A DNA stretch of 8,846 nucleotides. Source: CBDUBU01 sp965365465 (lineage in GTDB: Bacteria; Bacteroidota; Rhodothermia; Rhodothermales; DASSAV01). Positions 1-5,919 of this stretch are shown here, in pieces. Position 1 is the stretch's first letter; each line of letters begins with the position of its first letter. The notes under the pieces are model-generated. The model was not told the DNA's origin and ran no database searches. It saw only the letters and a list, made by a program, of their open reading frames with translations. Location of the stretch: the NCBI GenBank assembly GCA_965365465.1, contig CBDUBU010000162.1, positions 1-8,846 of the forward strand, given 5' to 3'. A program made the position numbers and the translations under genes.

Positions 1-1123
1 CGACCGTCACCGTGGCCCGGTAGGTGCCTGGCTCGGTGTAGGTGTGCGTCGGGTTGGCGCCTGTTCCGGTCGAGCCGTCGCCGAAGTCCCAGCTATAGGT
101 TACGGCCGGGCCGCCGCCGAGGTTCACATTGGCGCTGAAGCTTACCGTAGTCGGCTCACATACTTCAAACGTCATCGGGTTCGCCGAGATCGACGTAACC
201 TGCGGGGCGGGAGCAAATACTTCCACGGAGCAGGCTTCCGTGTCCGTGCTGCCCCGGTTGTTCGCCGTGAAGGTGACGTTATACGTGCCCGTGCGGTCGA
301 ACGTGTGGGTTGCGAGCAGGCCGGTAGCCGTGTTGCCGTCGCCGAAGTCCCAGCGGTATTCAAGCGGCTTGGTGGCGGCCTCCTCGTTCACCGAAGCGGT
401 AAACGTGGCGCTCTGACCAAGCTGAATGCGGCCGGGGCAGTCGACTGACATGACATCGACCGGGGTGAATGCGCTCTTGAAATTGTACTTGAGGCCCAGC
501 GTAACGGTGCTCAATGCGTCAAACGGCGCAAAATCGTCGCCGAAGACGTTCGCGTCCATTCCGTCTGCTGCGTCATCCGGGAAGGTAAGGTTTGACAACC
601 ACTCGAACACGAGCGATGTTCTGTCGCTGACCGCGATGTCGAGGCCCAATCCAACTGCCGGGCCGAACGCTGTAGAGGCCCGGTCGTCATTGTTGAACAT
701 GGCATGACCACCGATAGCGAAGAACGGCGCCACGCGAGATTGTGCGCCGATTCTGAACAGCAACTGTGCAGAGTGGAACATCGTTTCGTCATTATCGACG
801 CCATCAGGGACGGTATCCCCGTAGTGGAAAATGAGGGGATGGTTGCTCAACTGGTAGCCGAGGCTGAGGCTGGCGCTCTGGTTGAACTGGTAGCCAAGTT
901 CCAGCCCGGCAGCGTACGGGAATTTCCCGTCGACTTTCCAGTTGTCCATGTTGAAGTTTCCAGGAGACTTCTCGGTGTCTCCCAGATGCCAGGATATACC
1001 GACTCGGGGTTTGATGTACAGCGTCTGCTCCGGCCGAATGGCCTGGGCCAGAGTGGATTCAGGCGTCAGCATTACTGCGGCAAGCCCGAACAGGAAAGCT
1101 GCATAAAGGTAGCGTTTAAGCAT
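1..1123 (-). CDS. Outer-membrane beta-barrel protein with PKD domains (5' part; runs off the left edge)
   Basis: Reading the minus strand from the ATG at 1123-1121 gives 374 uninterrupted codons to the window edge. The start is supported by GGAGGA at 1132-1137, 8 nt upstream. Residues 1-26 are a signal peptide (basic start MLKR, hydrophobic core, cleavage probably after TLA26). Residues about 30-215 alternate as in a small OmpA/OmpW-like beta-barrel, with strands such as LELGYQF, APFFAIGGH and a closing LGLKYNF. Two PKD domains follow: PKD1 about 223-303 (WDFGDG 258-263, HTFDRTGTYNVTF) and PKD2 from about 308 (WDFGDG 345-350, HTYTEPGTYRATV), the second cut by the window. Cys229 and Cys298 bracket PKD1 and Cys322 opens PKD2, so each domain may be closed by a disulfide. 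PKD domains are Ig-like folds used in surface adhesion or as spacers. More PKD units or an OmpA-type peptidoglycan-binding domain may lie beyond the edge. The family assignment is firm at domain level; the exact role is unknown. Confidence 0.88.
   Translation of the reverse strand, partial: MLKRYLYAAFLFGLAAVMLTPESTLAQAIRPEQTLYIKPRVGISWHLGDTEKSPGNFNMDNWKVDGKFPYAAGLELGYQFNQSASLSLGYQLSNHPLIFHYGDTVPDGVDNDETMFHSAQLLFRIGAQSRVAPFFAIGGHAMFNNDDRASTAFGPAVGLGLDIAVSDRTSLVFEWLSNLTFPDDAADGMDANVFGDDFAPFDALSTVTLGLKYNFKSAFTPVDVMSVDCPGRIQLGQSATFTASVNEEAATKPLEYRWDFGDGNTATGLLATHTFDRTGTYNVTFTANNRGSTDTEACSVEVFAPAPQVTSISANPMTFEVCEPTTVSFSANVNLGGGPAVTYSWDFGDGSTGTGANPTHTYTEPGTYRATVTV
74..93. repeat. Exact 20-bp direct repeat, copy 1 (PKD2 WDFGDG region)
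   Basis: Positions 74-93 are identical base for base to 335-354. Both encode the PKD signature S/R-W-D-F-G-D-G on the minus strand. Exact identity at the DNA level in otherwise diverged domains suggests domain duplication with strong constraint or gene conversion. Confidence 0.8.
335..354. repeat. Exact 20-bp direct repeat, copy 2 (PKD1 WDFGDG region)
   Basis: Partner of the copy at 74-93. It lies in the codons for WDFGDG of the first PKD domain. Confidence 0.8.
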
Positions 1124-1896
1124 GTTGTAAATCCTCCATCTAATCTCGGTTTATCGTATTGCTCGGTACATAGGTGGATGGTTGAACGTCACGTTAACAA
1201 CCGTAACCGGCAATGTAAGGGCACTGCCGGGGTTTGTCGTCAAGACTGCCCTGTAAGGCAGAGGTTATGATTAATTTACAAAGCCGCTGCTAGCCGACAA
1301 GACATAGCATGGCGCTTTTCAATGAAACTCTACAACTTCAAAGCATGAACTTAGCAAACATAAAGGATCGAAGTAAGCCCTTATCTCTGAGTTTGCCGCA
1401 AAGTTCATCAATATGGCGTAAAATCCACGTTACGAGTGTAGCAAAACTGCTTTAAGGCAGGGGCAGGGAGCAATTTGCATCTTTACACAGCCTGTTAAAG
1501 ATCACCTCACATGTGCGTCGGCGTCCTCCGGGTGTTCTGTCCACCCTCATAGTTACGCAAATAGCATAATCAATTGTAGCCTGATACGTATGAAGACACG
1601 CCAGCGACAGTTTCGGTACCTGCGCTGACGCTCCCGATAGCAATTTACAAATTCATAAATGTTTTCTGCCTAACGGGCGCTCTTAGACTTTTCACAGCTA
1701 ACCCTGTGTTCCCCTCTGTGCCTCAGTCTTTGCAAGATAGCGCTTAGTTAACAGTTTTTTTACTTCATCCTGAAGTTGGATTAAAATTGAGAAAAAAGCT
1801 AGCACACGTAACAATATGCTTTCAAATATTTGGTTTGTTTAATGTTGCAAACAATTTTCAGCGCCTGGTCAGGCAAGCAGATGCGTGGTGCAGCGG
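1124..1896. other. Gene-free stretch upstream of the PKD/beta-barrel gene
   Basis: No reading frame here has a plausible start, codon pattern or recognisable family. The sequence looks richer in A+T than the flanking genes. It should contain the promoter of the minus-strand gene at 1-1123. One weak candidate is TTGACG (minus strand, 1238-1243) followed by TACATTG (1211-1217), which resembles the TTG / TAnnTTTG elements known from Bacteroidota. A second TATGTTTG match is at 1355-1362 but lacks a good upstream partner. A small inverted repeat, CACAG/CTGTG, is at 1693-1708, and a T7 run is at about 1755-1761. No tRNA or rRNA signature was seen. Confidence 0.5.
1132..1137 (-). promoter_or_regulatory. 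Shine-Dalgarno sequence of the PKD/beta-barrel gene
   Basis: On the minus strand GGAGGA lies 8 nt before the ATG at 1123. It is a strong match to the anti-SD and fixes the start just before the signal peptide. Confidence 0.75.
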
Positions 1897-2218
1897 CTCT
1901 TATCAAGAGATTTGTATTTATATACCTTGCATATACAAGGTCTTAAGGGACATGACTGGGGGTTGCGCCAGGTCCCTGTCGGCAAGGAACTATTTGGCGT
2001 GTTGAAGTGATGCCCAAGCAAGCCGTGAACGCCTGCCGTTCTTGCAAAACACATGCTTTGCTGTCGTTAGTCGCTTTGGTCATTTACTGGCGTCAGTCGG
2101 CTGCCCCTTGTCCTTTCCCTTTGTGTCACGAGCAGCGAAAGGGGGGACCTATGTTTTGAGGTTTGCAGGTGCCCTTGTAAAGGGAAACCTCGGCAAGTGG
2201 TTGCTTTTACGGATTGCC
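1897..2218. ncRNA. Hairpin-dense intergenic region, possible structured RNA (speculative)
   Basis: Nearly the whole stretch can be folded into successive local stems. These are CTCTT/AAGAG (1897-1909), ACCTTG/CAAGGT (1924-1941), AGGGAC+CTGG with CCAG+GTCCCT (1946-1977, ten pairs with a 4-nt bulge), a nested pair GCAAG-AAC/GTTCTTGC around GGCGT/ACGCC (1983-2045), ACTG/CAGT (2086-2097), GTCC+CCCTTT with AAAGGG+GGAC (2110-2148, ten pairs), GAGGTTT/AAACCTC enclosing CCCTT/AAGGG (2158-2191), and GGCAA/TTGCC (2192-2218). A possible plus-strand promoter is TTGAGA (1787-1792), a 17-nt spacer, then AACAAT (1810-1815). A short GCAA/TTGC stem followed by T4 ends at about 2208. I compared the sequence with RNase P, tmRNA, SRP and 6S RNA hallmarks and recognise none. 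The strand is undecided. Chance hairpins or a decayed gene are real alternatives. Confidence 0.22.
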
Positions 2219-2246
2219 AAAGCGTTTCCAGAGATGAAAGAAATGC

Positions 2247-2277
2247 AAAAAGCCTGTCTCCTTAAGGAAACAGGCTT
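2247..2277 (-). terminator. Rho-independent terminator of rpsT
   Basis: On the minus strand an eight-pair stem AAGCCTGT/ACAGGCTT (2270-2277 with 2250-2257) extends past one mismatch by three more pairs to a TTAA loop (2262-2265). It is followed by a run of five T (2251-2247). It lies 28 bp after the rpsT stop codon. On the plus strand there is no T run, so it should act mainly on rpsT transcripts. Confidence 0.85.
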
Positions 2278-2304
2278 CAGGAAGATCTGCTTGGCCAGCT
2301 ATAG

Positions 2305-2559
2305 TCAGGAGAGCTCGTTCACTGATTTTTCCAGGGCGCTCTTGTAGTTAGCCGCTTTGTTTTTGTGAATGATTCCTTTGGCTGCGAGTCGATCCAGATA
2401 TGCTTTTACGTTATTAAGCAACTCGACGGCCTGTTGCTTTTCTTCGGCAGCGTGCAGTTTCTTAATCATGGTGCGCATCCGGCTTCTGTGAATGCGGTTG
2501 CGGGCGCGCCGCTTTGCATTCTGACGCACACGTTTCTCGGCTGATTTATGCTGTGGCAT
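2305..2559 (-). CDS. rpsT: Small ribosomal subunit protein bS20
   Basis: This 84-residue, strongly basic protein matches bS20, which binds the 5' domain of 16S rRNA and is needed early in 30S assembly. Visible family marks are the N-terminal HKSAEKRVRQNAKRR stretch, RSRMRTMIKKLHAAEE, and the near-invariant AAKGIIHKNKAANYKSAL block close to the C-terminus (about residues 59-76). Length is typical (E. coli is 87). The ATG at 2559-2557 gives the usual MPxxKSAxKR start. No Shine-Dalgarno sequence stands out upstream. The gene is monocistronic, flanked by its own promoter and terminator, and divergent from the M23 peptidase gene. Confidence 0.97.
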   Translation of the reverse strand: MPQHKSAEKRVRQNAKRRARNRIHRSRMRTMIKKLHAAEEKQQAVELLNNVKAYLDRLAAKGIIHKNKAANYKSALEKSVNELS

Positions 2560-2616
2560 GAGATTCTAAAATAGAGTCAAACGGTTACTGAACTCGGTGA
2601 GCAAGCTAAACCTAAA

Positions 2617-2645
2617 AATATAGGAAGTATCACAGGAACAGTCAA
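2617..2645 (-). promoter_or_regulatory. Promoter of rpsT
   Basis: On the minus strand TTGACT (2645-2640) is followed, after exactly 17 nt, by TATATT (2622-2617). This is a close sigma-70 match. It also fits the Bacteroidota pattern TTG, about 20 nt, TAnnTTT. Transcription would start near 2610, giving a leader of about 50 nt before the rpsT ATG. Confidence 0.6.
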
Positions 2646-2651
2646 GATGCC

Positions 2652-2680
2652 ATGACAAGCTAAATACACAGGGGTAGAAC
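2652..2680 (+). promoter_or_regulatory. Candidate promoter of the M23 peptidase gene (possibly of the atp operon)
   Basis: ATGACA (2652-2657), a 17-nt spacer, then TAGAAC (2675-2680). These are 5/6 and 4/6 matches to sigma-70 elements. It lies in the 165-bp divergent spacer and would start transcription about 38 nt before the ATG at 2725. The hexamers sit close to the oppositely oriented rpsT promoter, so the two could interfere or be co-regulated. The call is only moderate because the -10 is weak. Confidence 0.33.
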
Positions 2681-2724
2681 ACATCTATTCGGGCAGGCTG
2701 TTTTTCTATAACCGGGCCAAGTCT

Positions 2725-3627
2725 ATGCTATCGTTGCTCTCAGAGTTCACACGAAATGCGGATCAGACGTATACGATTATCGTACTGGATGAAGAGCAAA
2801 CAGAAAATCCTAGACGGTACTACTTTCGTCCCCGCAAGTTGCTTGTTCCACTGGCAGTATCGATGCTGGTCGTTCCGCTGGCGGTTGTCTGCCTGTTTGT
2901 GTTTGCGCCGATAAATACCATCATGCCAGGCACTGGCATTTCCGAATCAGGCAGTCAGGCTGAGTTGACTGCAATCCGTCTGGGTGTGTTGCAGGACTCG
3001 CTTCGTGTTCAGGAGCAATACTTGCAGCATCTTCAGCGCTTGATTACCGGAGATTCTGATTCCTCGCTTTATTCCGGTGCGCAGGTCGAACCAGGGGGCG
3101 GTATCTCTGGAGAGCAGCTTGATGAGGCATCCGTTCTGGTTTCTGAAAACTGGAACGACCATGCCCAGCCAGCCCTGCCGGTTGTTCGAATGGTTTCGGA
3201 TGGAAAGCCGGCAAGCAGGACGGGTGAGACGACTCATAAATACCTCTCAGGTTTGCGCTTTCCGATGCTGCCGCCGGCAGGAGGGTATCTTACCAGGGGT
3301 TTCGATGCGCGAACTGGTCATTATGCTGTCGACATAGCAGTAGATGAAGGCACTGTGGTGCGTTCTATCGGAGACGGATACATCGTGTTTGCTGACTGGA
3401 CGCAGGAAGGGGGATATACCATAGCCGTCCAACATGCCGAGGGATACCTTTCCGTTTACAAACACAACCAGCGTCTGCTGAAAAGAATGGGCGACCGTGT
3501 GCGCGACCGGGAAGCCATTTCCGTAAGCGGCAATTCAGGAGAGATTTCGAGCGGGCCTCACCTGCATTTTGAATTATGGCACGACGGACTCGCCCAGGAT
3601 CCGAGGTACTATTTCGTTGGTTCCTGA
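2725..3627 (+). CDS. Membrane-anchored M23 family (LytM/lysostaphin-type) metallopeptidase
   Basis: The product is a 300-residue type II membrane protein. About 37 residues including basic RRYYFRPRK precede one membrane segment at about 38-62 (LLVPLAVSMLVVPLAVV). A polar, partly helical linker runs to about 175. The M23 domain (about 178-296) is at the C-terminus, outside the inner membrane. Zinc and catalytic residues are all present: H199 and D203 in the HxxxD motif (HYAVD), H247 in YKHN, and H279/H281 in HLHFELW. M23 enzymes cut peptidoglycan cross-links or peptide stems, so this one should be active rather than a degenerate regulator. It lies 73 bp upstream of atpZ on the same strand with no terminator visible between, so read-through into the atp genes is possible. 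A 5-bp hairpin (3646-3660) in the gap lacks a T run. The target bond and cellular role cannot be read from sequence. Confidence 0.93.
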   Translation: MLSLLSEFTRNADQTYTIIVLDEEQTENPRRYYFRPRKLLVPLAVSMLVVPLAVVCLFVFAPINTIMPGTGISESGSQAELTAIRLGVLQDSLRVQEQYLQHLQRLITGDSDSSLYSGAQVEPGGGISGEQLDEASVLVSENWNDHAQPALPVVRMVSDGKPASRTGETTHKYLSGLRFPMLPPAGGYLTRGFDARTGHYAVDIAVDEGTVVRSIGDGYIVFADWTQEGGYTIAVQHAEGYLSVYKHNQRLLKRMGDRVRDREAISVSGNSGEISSGPHLHFELWHDGLAQDPRYYFVGS

Positions 3628-3675
3628 TGGCAGGCAACGACGCTATGCCGGCTTTCGGCACGGTCGGGAGGAAAC

Positions 3676-3714
3676 ATGTTAACGCAGGTTCGAGGAGGTT
3701 ATGAAGGATCCTGA
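3676..3714 (+). CDS. Possible 12-codon leader ORF overlapping the atpZ start (speculative)
   Basis: The ATG at 3676 is preceded by GGGAGG (3666-3671) with a 4-nt spacer. It opens a 12-codon frame (MLTQVRGGYEGS) whose TGA stop at 3712-3714 lies inside atpZ in another frame. atpZ itself has AGGAGG (3693-3698) only 2 nt before its ATG, which is unusually close. Translation of the short frame could re-deliver ribosomes to the atpZ start. The frame is too short to judge by composition and may be chance. Confidence 0.15.
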   Translation: MLTQVRGGYEGS

Positions 3715-3994
3715 CAAGAAAGGCTCTTACGACTGGCTTGAATCCTTTCGTGAAGTAGGACCGCTGGCAGGTCTGGGAATGCAAATTGCCTTCACCATGG
3801 TCTTTTTTGTGGCGGCGGGTTATTTGCTGGACCGTTGGGCTGACTCGTTGCCCTGGTTTACGCTGGCGGGTTCGTTGCTGGGAATAACCTCCATTTTTGT
3901 TCTGATTTTTCGGGTCAGTTCAGACCTCTCGAAAAAAGACAAATCTCAGCGCCCTCCTTCGGAAAAGCACCCTGGCAAAAGGGAAATCCAATGA
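3701..3994 (+). CDS. atpZ: AtpZ/AtpI family accessory protein of ATP synthase
   Basis: This 97-residue protein has two membrane segments, at about 21-43 and 51-73. Between them is the family signature GYLLDRWADSLPWFTLAGSLLG (residues 40-61), typical of the short AtpZ-type proteins encoded first in many atp operons. A charged N-terminus (MKDPDKKGSYDWLESFREVG) and a basic, hydrophilic tail (74-97) flank the hairpin. In Bacillus, AtpZ and AtpI have been linked to Mg2+ supply and to c-ring assembly; transfer of that role here is inference. The ATG at 3701 is the only ATG in frame after the stop at 3680-3682. It follows AGGAGG at 3693-3698, with only 2 nt between. As first gene of the cluster it heads the collinear atp series. 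Confidence 0.87.
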   Translation: MKDPDKKGSYDWLESFREVGPLAGLGMQIAFTMVFFVAAGYLLDRWADSLPWFTLAGSLLGITSIFVLIFRVSSDLSKKDKSQRPPSEKHPGKREIQ

Positions 3995-4165
3995 TTGCCT
4001 GCTGCAACACATCTGCCGCAAACGATTTTTGAGCATCTTCACGGGAGCGCATAGGGCATTCATTTAGAATTCACCTGTGTGGATAGCCTGGCAAGGCTCT
4101 TTTCACGTAGTTTTGCGTTCGACCTTTCTCTGTTAGCCTCTCTGTGCTCACGTTTTGTGGCGAGT

Positions 4166-4486
4166 ATGTCCGGCGATATCATGGTAGATGATCTCTGGTT
4201 GAGCCTGGGGCTGGGAGGGGGAATCGGGTTGATGTATGGGGTAGCCAGCCGCTTGACGCACCGCTACGCCATGCATCAGAGCGACCGGCGGTTTTTCGGC
4301 ATTTTTCTCGGAGGGATGGGAATTCGTCTGGGGGTTGCGCTGGCGCTGGTGTTTGGCATCCTTGCCACGGTTCCTGTGCAGGGGCCTGTGTTCATTGGCT
4401 CTTTCTTGCTTATTTTTGTAATAGGACTCGTCGTTGAACTGGCGGGGTTCTATCGTGGGCACGGGTTAGGTCGGAGTGGATCGTAG
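4166..4486 (+). CDS. atpI: AtpI-like membrane protein of the ATP synthase operon
   Basis: From the ATG at 4166 the protein is 106 residues with three membrane segments: about 10-28 (glycine-rich LSLGLGGGIGLMYGV), 44-66 (FFGIFLGGMGIRLGVALALVFGIL) and 74-95 (VFIGSFLLIFVIGLVVELAGF). The pattern of small glycine-rich helices, the GGMxIRL motif and the place between atpZ and atpB fit the poorly conserved ATP synthase I family, thought to help c-ring assembly. The start is uncertain. The frame is open upstream to a GTG at 4079, which would add 29 residues, and ATG 4181 would shorten it by five. None has a clear Shine-Dalgarno sequence. I prefer 4166 because it places a short polar N-terminus before the first helix. 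The 171-bp gap after atpZ is long for this operon and has no other candidate gene. Confidence 0.72.
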   Translation: MSGDIMVDDLWLSLGLGGGIGLMYGVASRLTHRYAMHQSDRRFFGIFLGGMGIRLGVALALVFGILATVPVQGPVFIGSFLLIFVIGLVVELAGFYRGHGLGRSGS

Positions 4487-4558
4487 CGCCTCTTGCGTCT
4501 TCTGCACGCTGAACCGGCCGCGATGCGCTCTATGGTTGCAAGCCTTACGTTCGCACGT

Positions 4559-5821
4559 ATGATGAAGCTTTTCAGGGTATACATGCTGGCTGCGCTGGCG
4601 CTTTCCACCGCAGTCTTGCCTGCTTTTGCCGCGGAGGATGGAGAGGAGTTTGATCCGATCCACCACGTCGCGGACGGGTACTATATGGACTTTGAACCTT
4701 TCGGCAAGGTTCAACTGCCGCGAATCTTCCTGGTGCGTCATAACGAGGGAGGGCTGGACCTCGACTTTTTTCTGTCTACTACAGGCGCACTGGCTTCAGG
4801 TGAGTACCGGATAAAAGAGGATGCGCACGGAGAAGGCGGCATTGCGGAAGCGCCGTCAGAGGGCTTCGAGGTCACGGAAGCGGAGGCCGAGCACGGCAAT
4901 CCCATCGCCCACAGCGAGGAAATGGTTGCGGGGGCCATGCATCTCGACTCAGAACTTGAGTCTGTTGACGGGCATATCCTTGTCGATTTTTCGATTAGTC
5001 GGCACCTCATCTTTGCCATTCTGGGCGCTCTGATCGTCTTGCTTCTTTTCACGAACCTTGCTTCACGATACAAGCGCGGCATCGGGCGCACTTCAGCCCC
5101 GCATGGGATCTTTCAGAATATGTTCGAGACGCTGATCGTGTTTGTGCGGGACGAAATTGCGAAGCCCACGCTTGGCGACAAGTATCGCAAGTTTCTGCCT
5201 TATCTGCTGACGGCGTTCTTTTTCATTCTGACCTGCAATCTGATCGGGCTTTTTCCCTTTGGCGCCACAGCCACTTCCAATTTGATGGTGACGGCGGTTC
5301 TGGCTATCTTTACCTTTCTCGTAACGCAGTTCAGCGCATCACGAGATCACTGGGCGCACATATTCTGGCCGCCGGGCGTACCGTTTCTGCTCAAGTTCAT
5401 TCTCATCCCGGTGGAGATTCTGGGTCTGTTCACCAAGCCTTTTGCGCTCGCCGTCCGTCTCTTTGCAAACATGACGGCCGGACACCTGGTGATTCTGAGC
5501 CTCATCGGTTTGATCTTTACGTTCACCAACCTGTTTGGCGCCGGAGCCGGCGTTGGCGTCTCGTTTGTCAGTGTGGCTTTTGCGCTCTTCATTTATTTGC
5601 TGGAGATCCTGGTTGCCTTCATTCAGGCGTATGTCTTCACGATGCTTTCAGGGCTTTTCATCGGTATGGCTGTTGCAGAGCACCATCACGAAGAGCCGGG
5701 CGAGGGGCATCTGCCTGAGCATACCGGGATTGACCATGCACATGTAACGCCGCATCTTATTGCAGGAGACGGCGAAGCGACTGTGGTGCGCGGAGCGCAT
5801 CCGGTTGCCGTTGAGCATTGA
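4559..5821 (+). CDS. atpB: ATP synthase Fo subunit a
   Basis: Subunit a forms the two proton half-channels beside the c ring. From ATG 4559 the protein is 420 residues, much longer than the 271 of E. coli. A signal-like segment MMKLFRVYMLAALALSTAVLPAFA is followed by about 120 acidic, His-containing residues before the first helix (about 149-169); such an exported N-terminal extension is usual in Bacteroidota relatives. Further helices lie at about 211-234, 240-259, 274-304, 309-328 and 333-373. The essential Arg (E. coli R210) is R300 in LAVRLFANMTAGHL. E. coli E219/H245 are swapped to H309/E349, as in mitochondria, and Q356 matches Q252. A 47-residue tail after the last helix is rich in His and Glu. 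Alternative starts are TTG 4493 and ATGs at 4523, 4532 and 4562; the signal peptide favours 4559 or 4562. No Shine-Dalgarno sequence is visible. Confidence 0.95.
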   Translation: MMKLFRVYMLAALALSTAVLPAFAAEDGEEFDPIHHVADGYYMDFEPFGKVQLPRIFLVRHNEGGLDLDFFLSTTGALASGEYRIKEDAHGEGGIAEAPSEGFEVTEAEAEHGNPIAHSEEMVAGAMHLDSELESVDGHILVDFSISRHLIFAILGALIVLLLFTNLASRYKRGIGRTSAPHGIFQNMFETLIVFVRDEIAKPTLGDKYRKFLPYLLTAFFFILTCNLIGLFPFGATATSNLMVTAVLAIFTFLVTQFSASRDHWAHIFWPPGVPFLLKFILIPVEILGLFTKPFALAVRLFANMTAGHLVILSLIGLIFTFTNLFGAGAGVGVSFVSVAFALFIYLLEILVAFIQAYVFTMLSGLFIGMAVAEHHHEEPGEGHLPEHTGIDHAHVTPHLIAGDGEATVVRGAHPVAVEH

Positions 5822-5840
5822 CCTTAGTTTATATCATGGG

Positions 5841-5881
5841 GTGCAGCGCTTCCCCTAACCAAAGCGTTCTCTTTGTACAAT
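5841..5881 (+). promoter_or_regulatory. Hairpin and weak -10-like element in the atpB-atpE spacer
   Basis: The 98-bp spacer holds short inverted repeats. CGCTT near 5847-5851 can pair with AAGCG at 5862-5866, and CAAAG (5860-5864) with CTTTG (5871-5875). TACAAT at 5876-5881 resembles a -10 box, but no -35 partner is present at the right distance. The arrangement could be an mRNA-processing or stability element favouring atpE, whose product is needed in many copies. The evidence is weak. Confidence 0.2.
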
Positions 5882-5909
5882 AGAGTCAAACCCTAACGAA
5901 AGAAAAAAC

Positions 5910-5914
5910 AGGAG
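5910..5914 (+). promoter_or_regulatory. Shine-Dalgarno sequence of atpE
   Basis: AGGAG lies 5 nt before ATG 5920 within an A-rich leader (5898-5910). It is the clearest and best spaced ribosome site among the atp genes here. Confidence 0.7.
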
Positions 5915-5919
5915 CTACA

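Noticed and set aside
1165..1190. tRNA T-arm-like GTTCAACC on the minus strand
   Set aside because: The flanking five-base stems do not pair and there is no acceptor or anticodon arm.
704..1270. Long plus-strand frame (188 codons)
   Set aside because: It is the antisense of the PKD/beta-barrel gene, which has a signal peptide, ribosome site and clear domains.
1452..1643. 63-codon minus-strand frame in the gene-free stretch
   Set aside because: No ribosome site, no recognisable family, and odd composition for a protein; it looks like a chance open frame.
1861..2000. Resemblance to SRP RNA (CCTGGTCAGGC, CCAGGTCCCTG, GGCAAGGAAC)
   Set aside because: The conserved domain IV core with GGAAGGAAGCAGCC is missing and the pieces are not in the right order.
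1787..2005. 72-codon plus-strand frame starting with TTG
   Set aside because: Cysteine-rich random-looking sequence crossing several of the stem-loops; no ribosome site or family resemblance.
2042..2347. 101-codon plus-strand frame
   Set aside because: It runs through the rpsT terminator and into the 3' end of rpsT on the other strand, starts with TTG and has no family resemblance.
3646..3660. TGCCG/CGGCA hairpin after the M23 gene as a terminator
   Set aside because: Only five pairs and no T run follows.
2570..5891. Identical 13-mer AATAGAGTCAAAC at 2570-2582 (before rpsT) and 5879-5891 (before atpE)
   Set aside because: In a window of this size about half a 13-base match is expected by chance, and the copies have opposite orientation relative to their genes.
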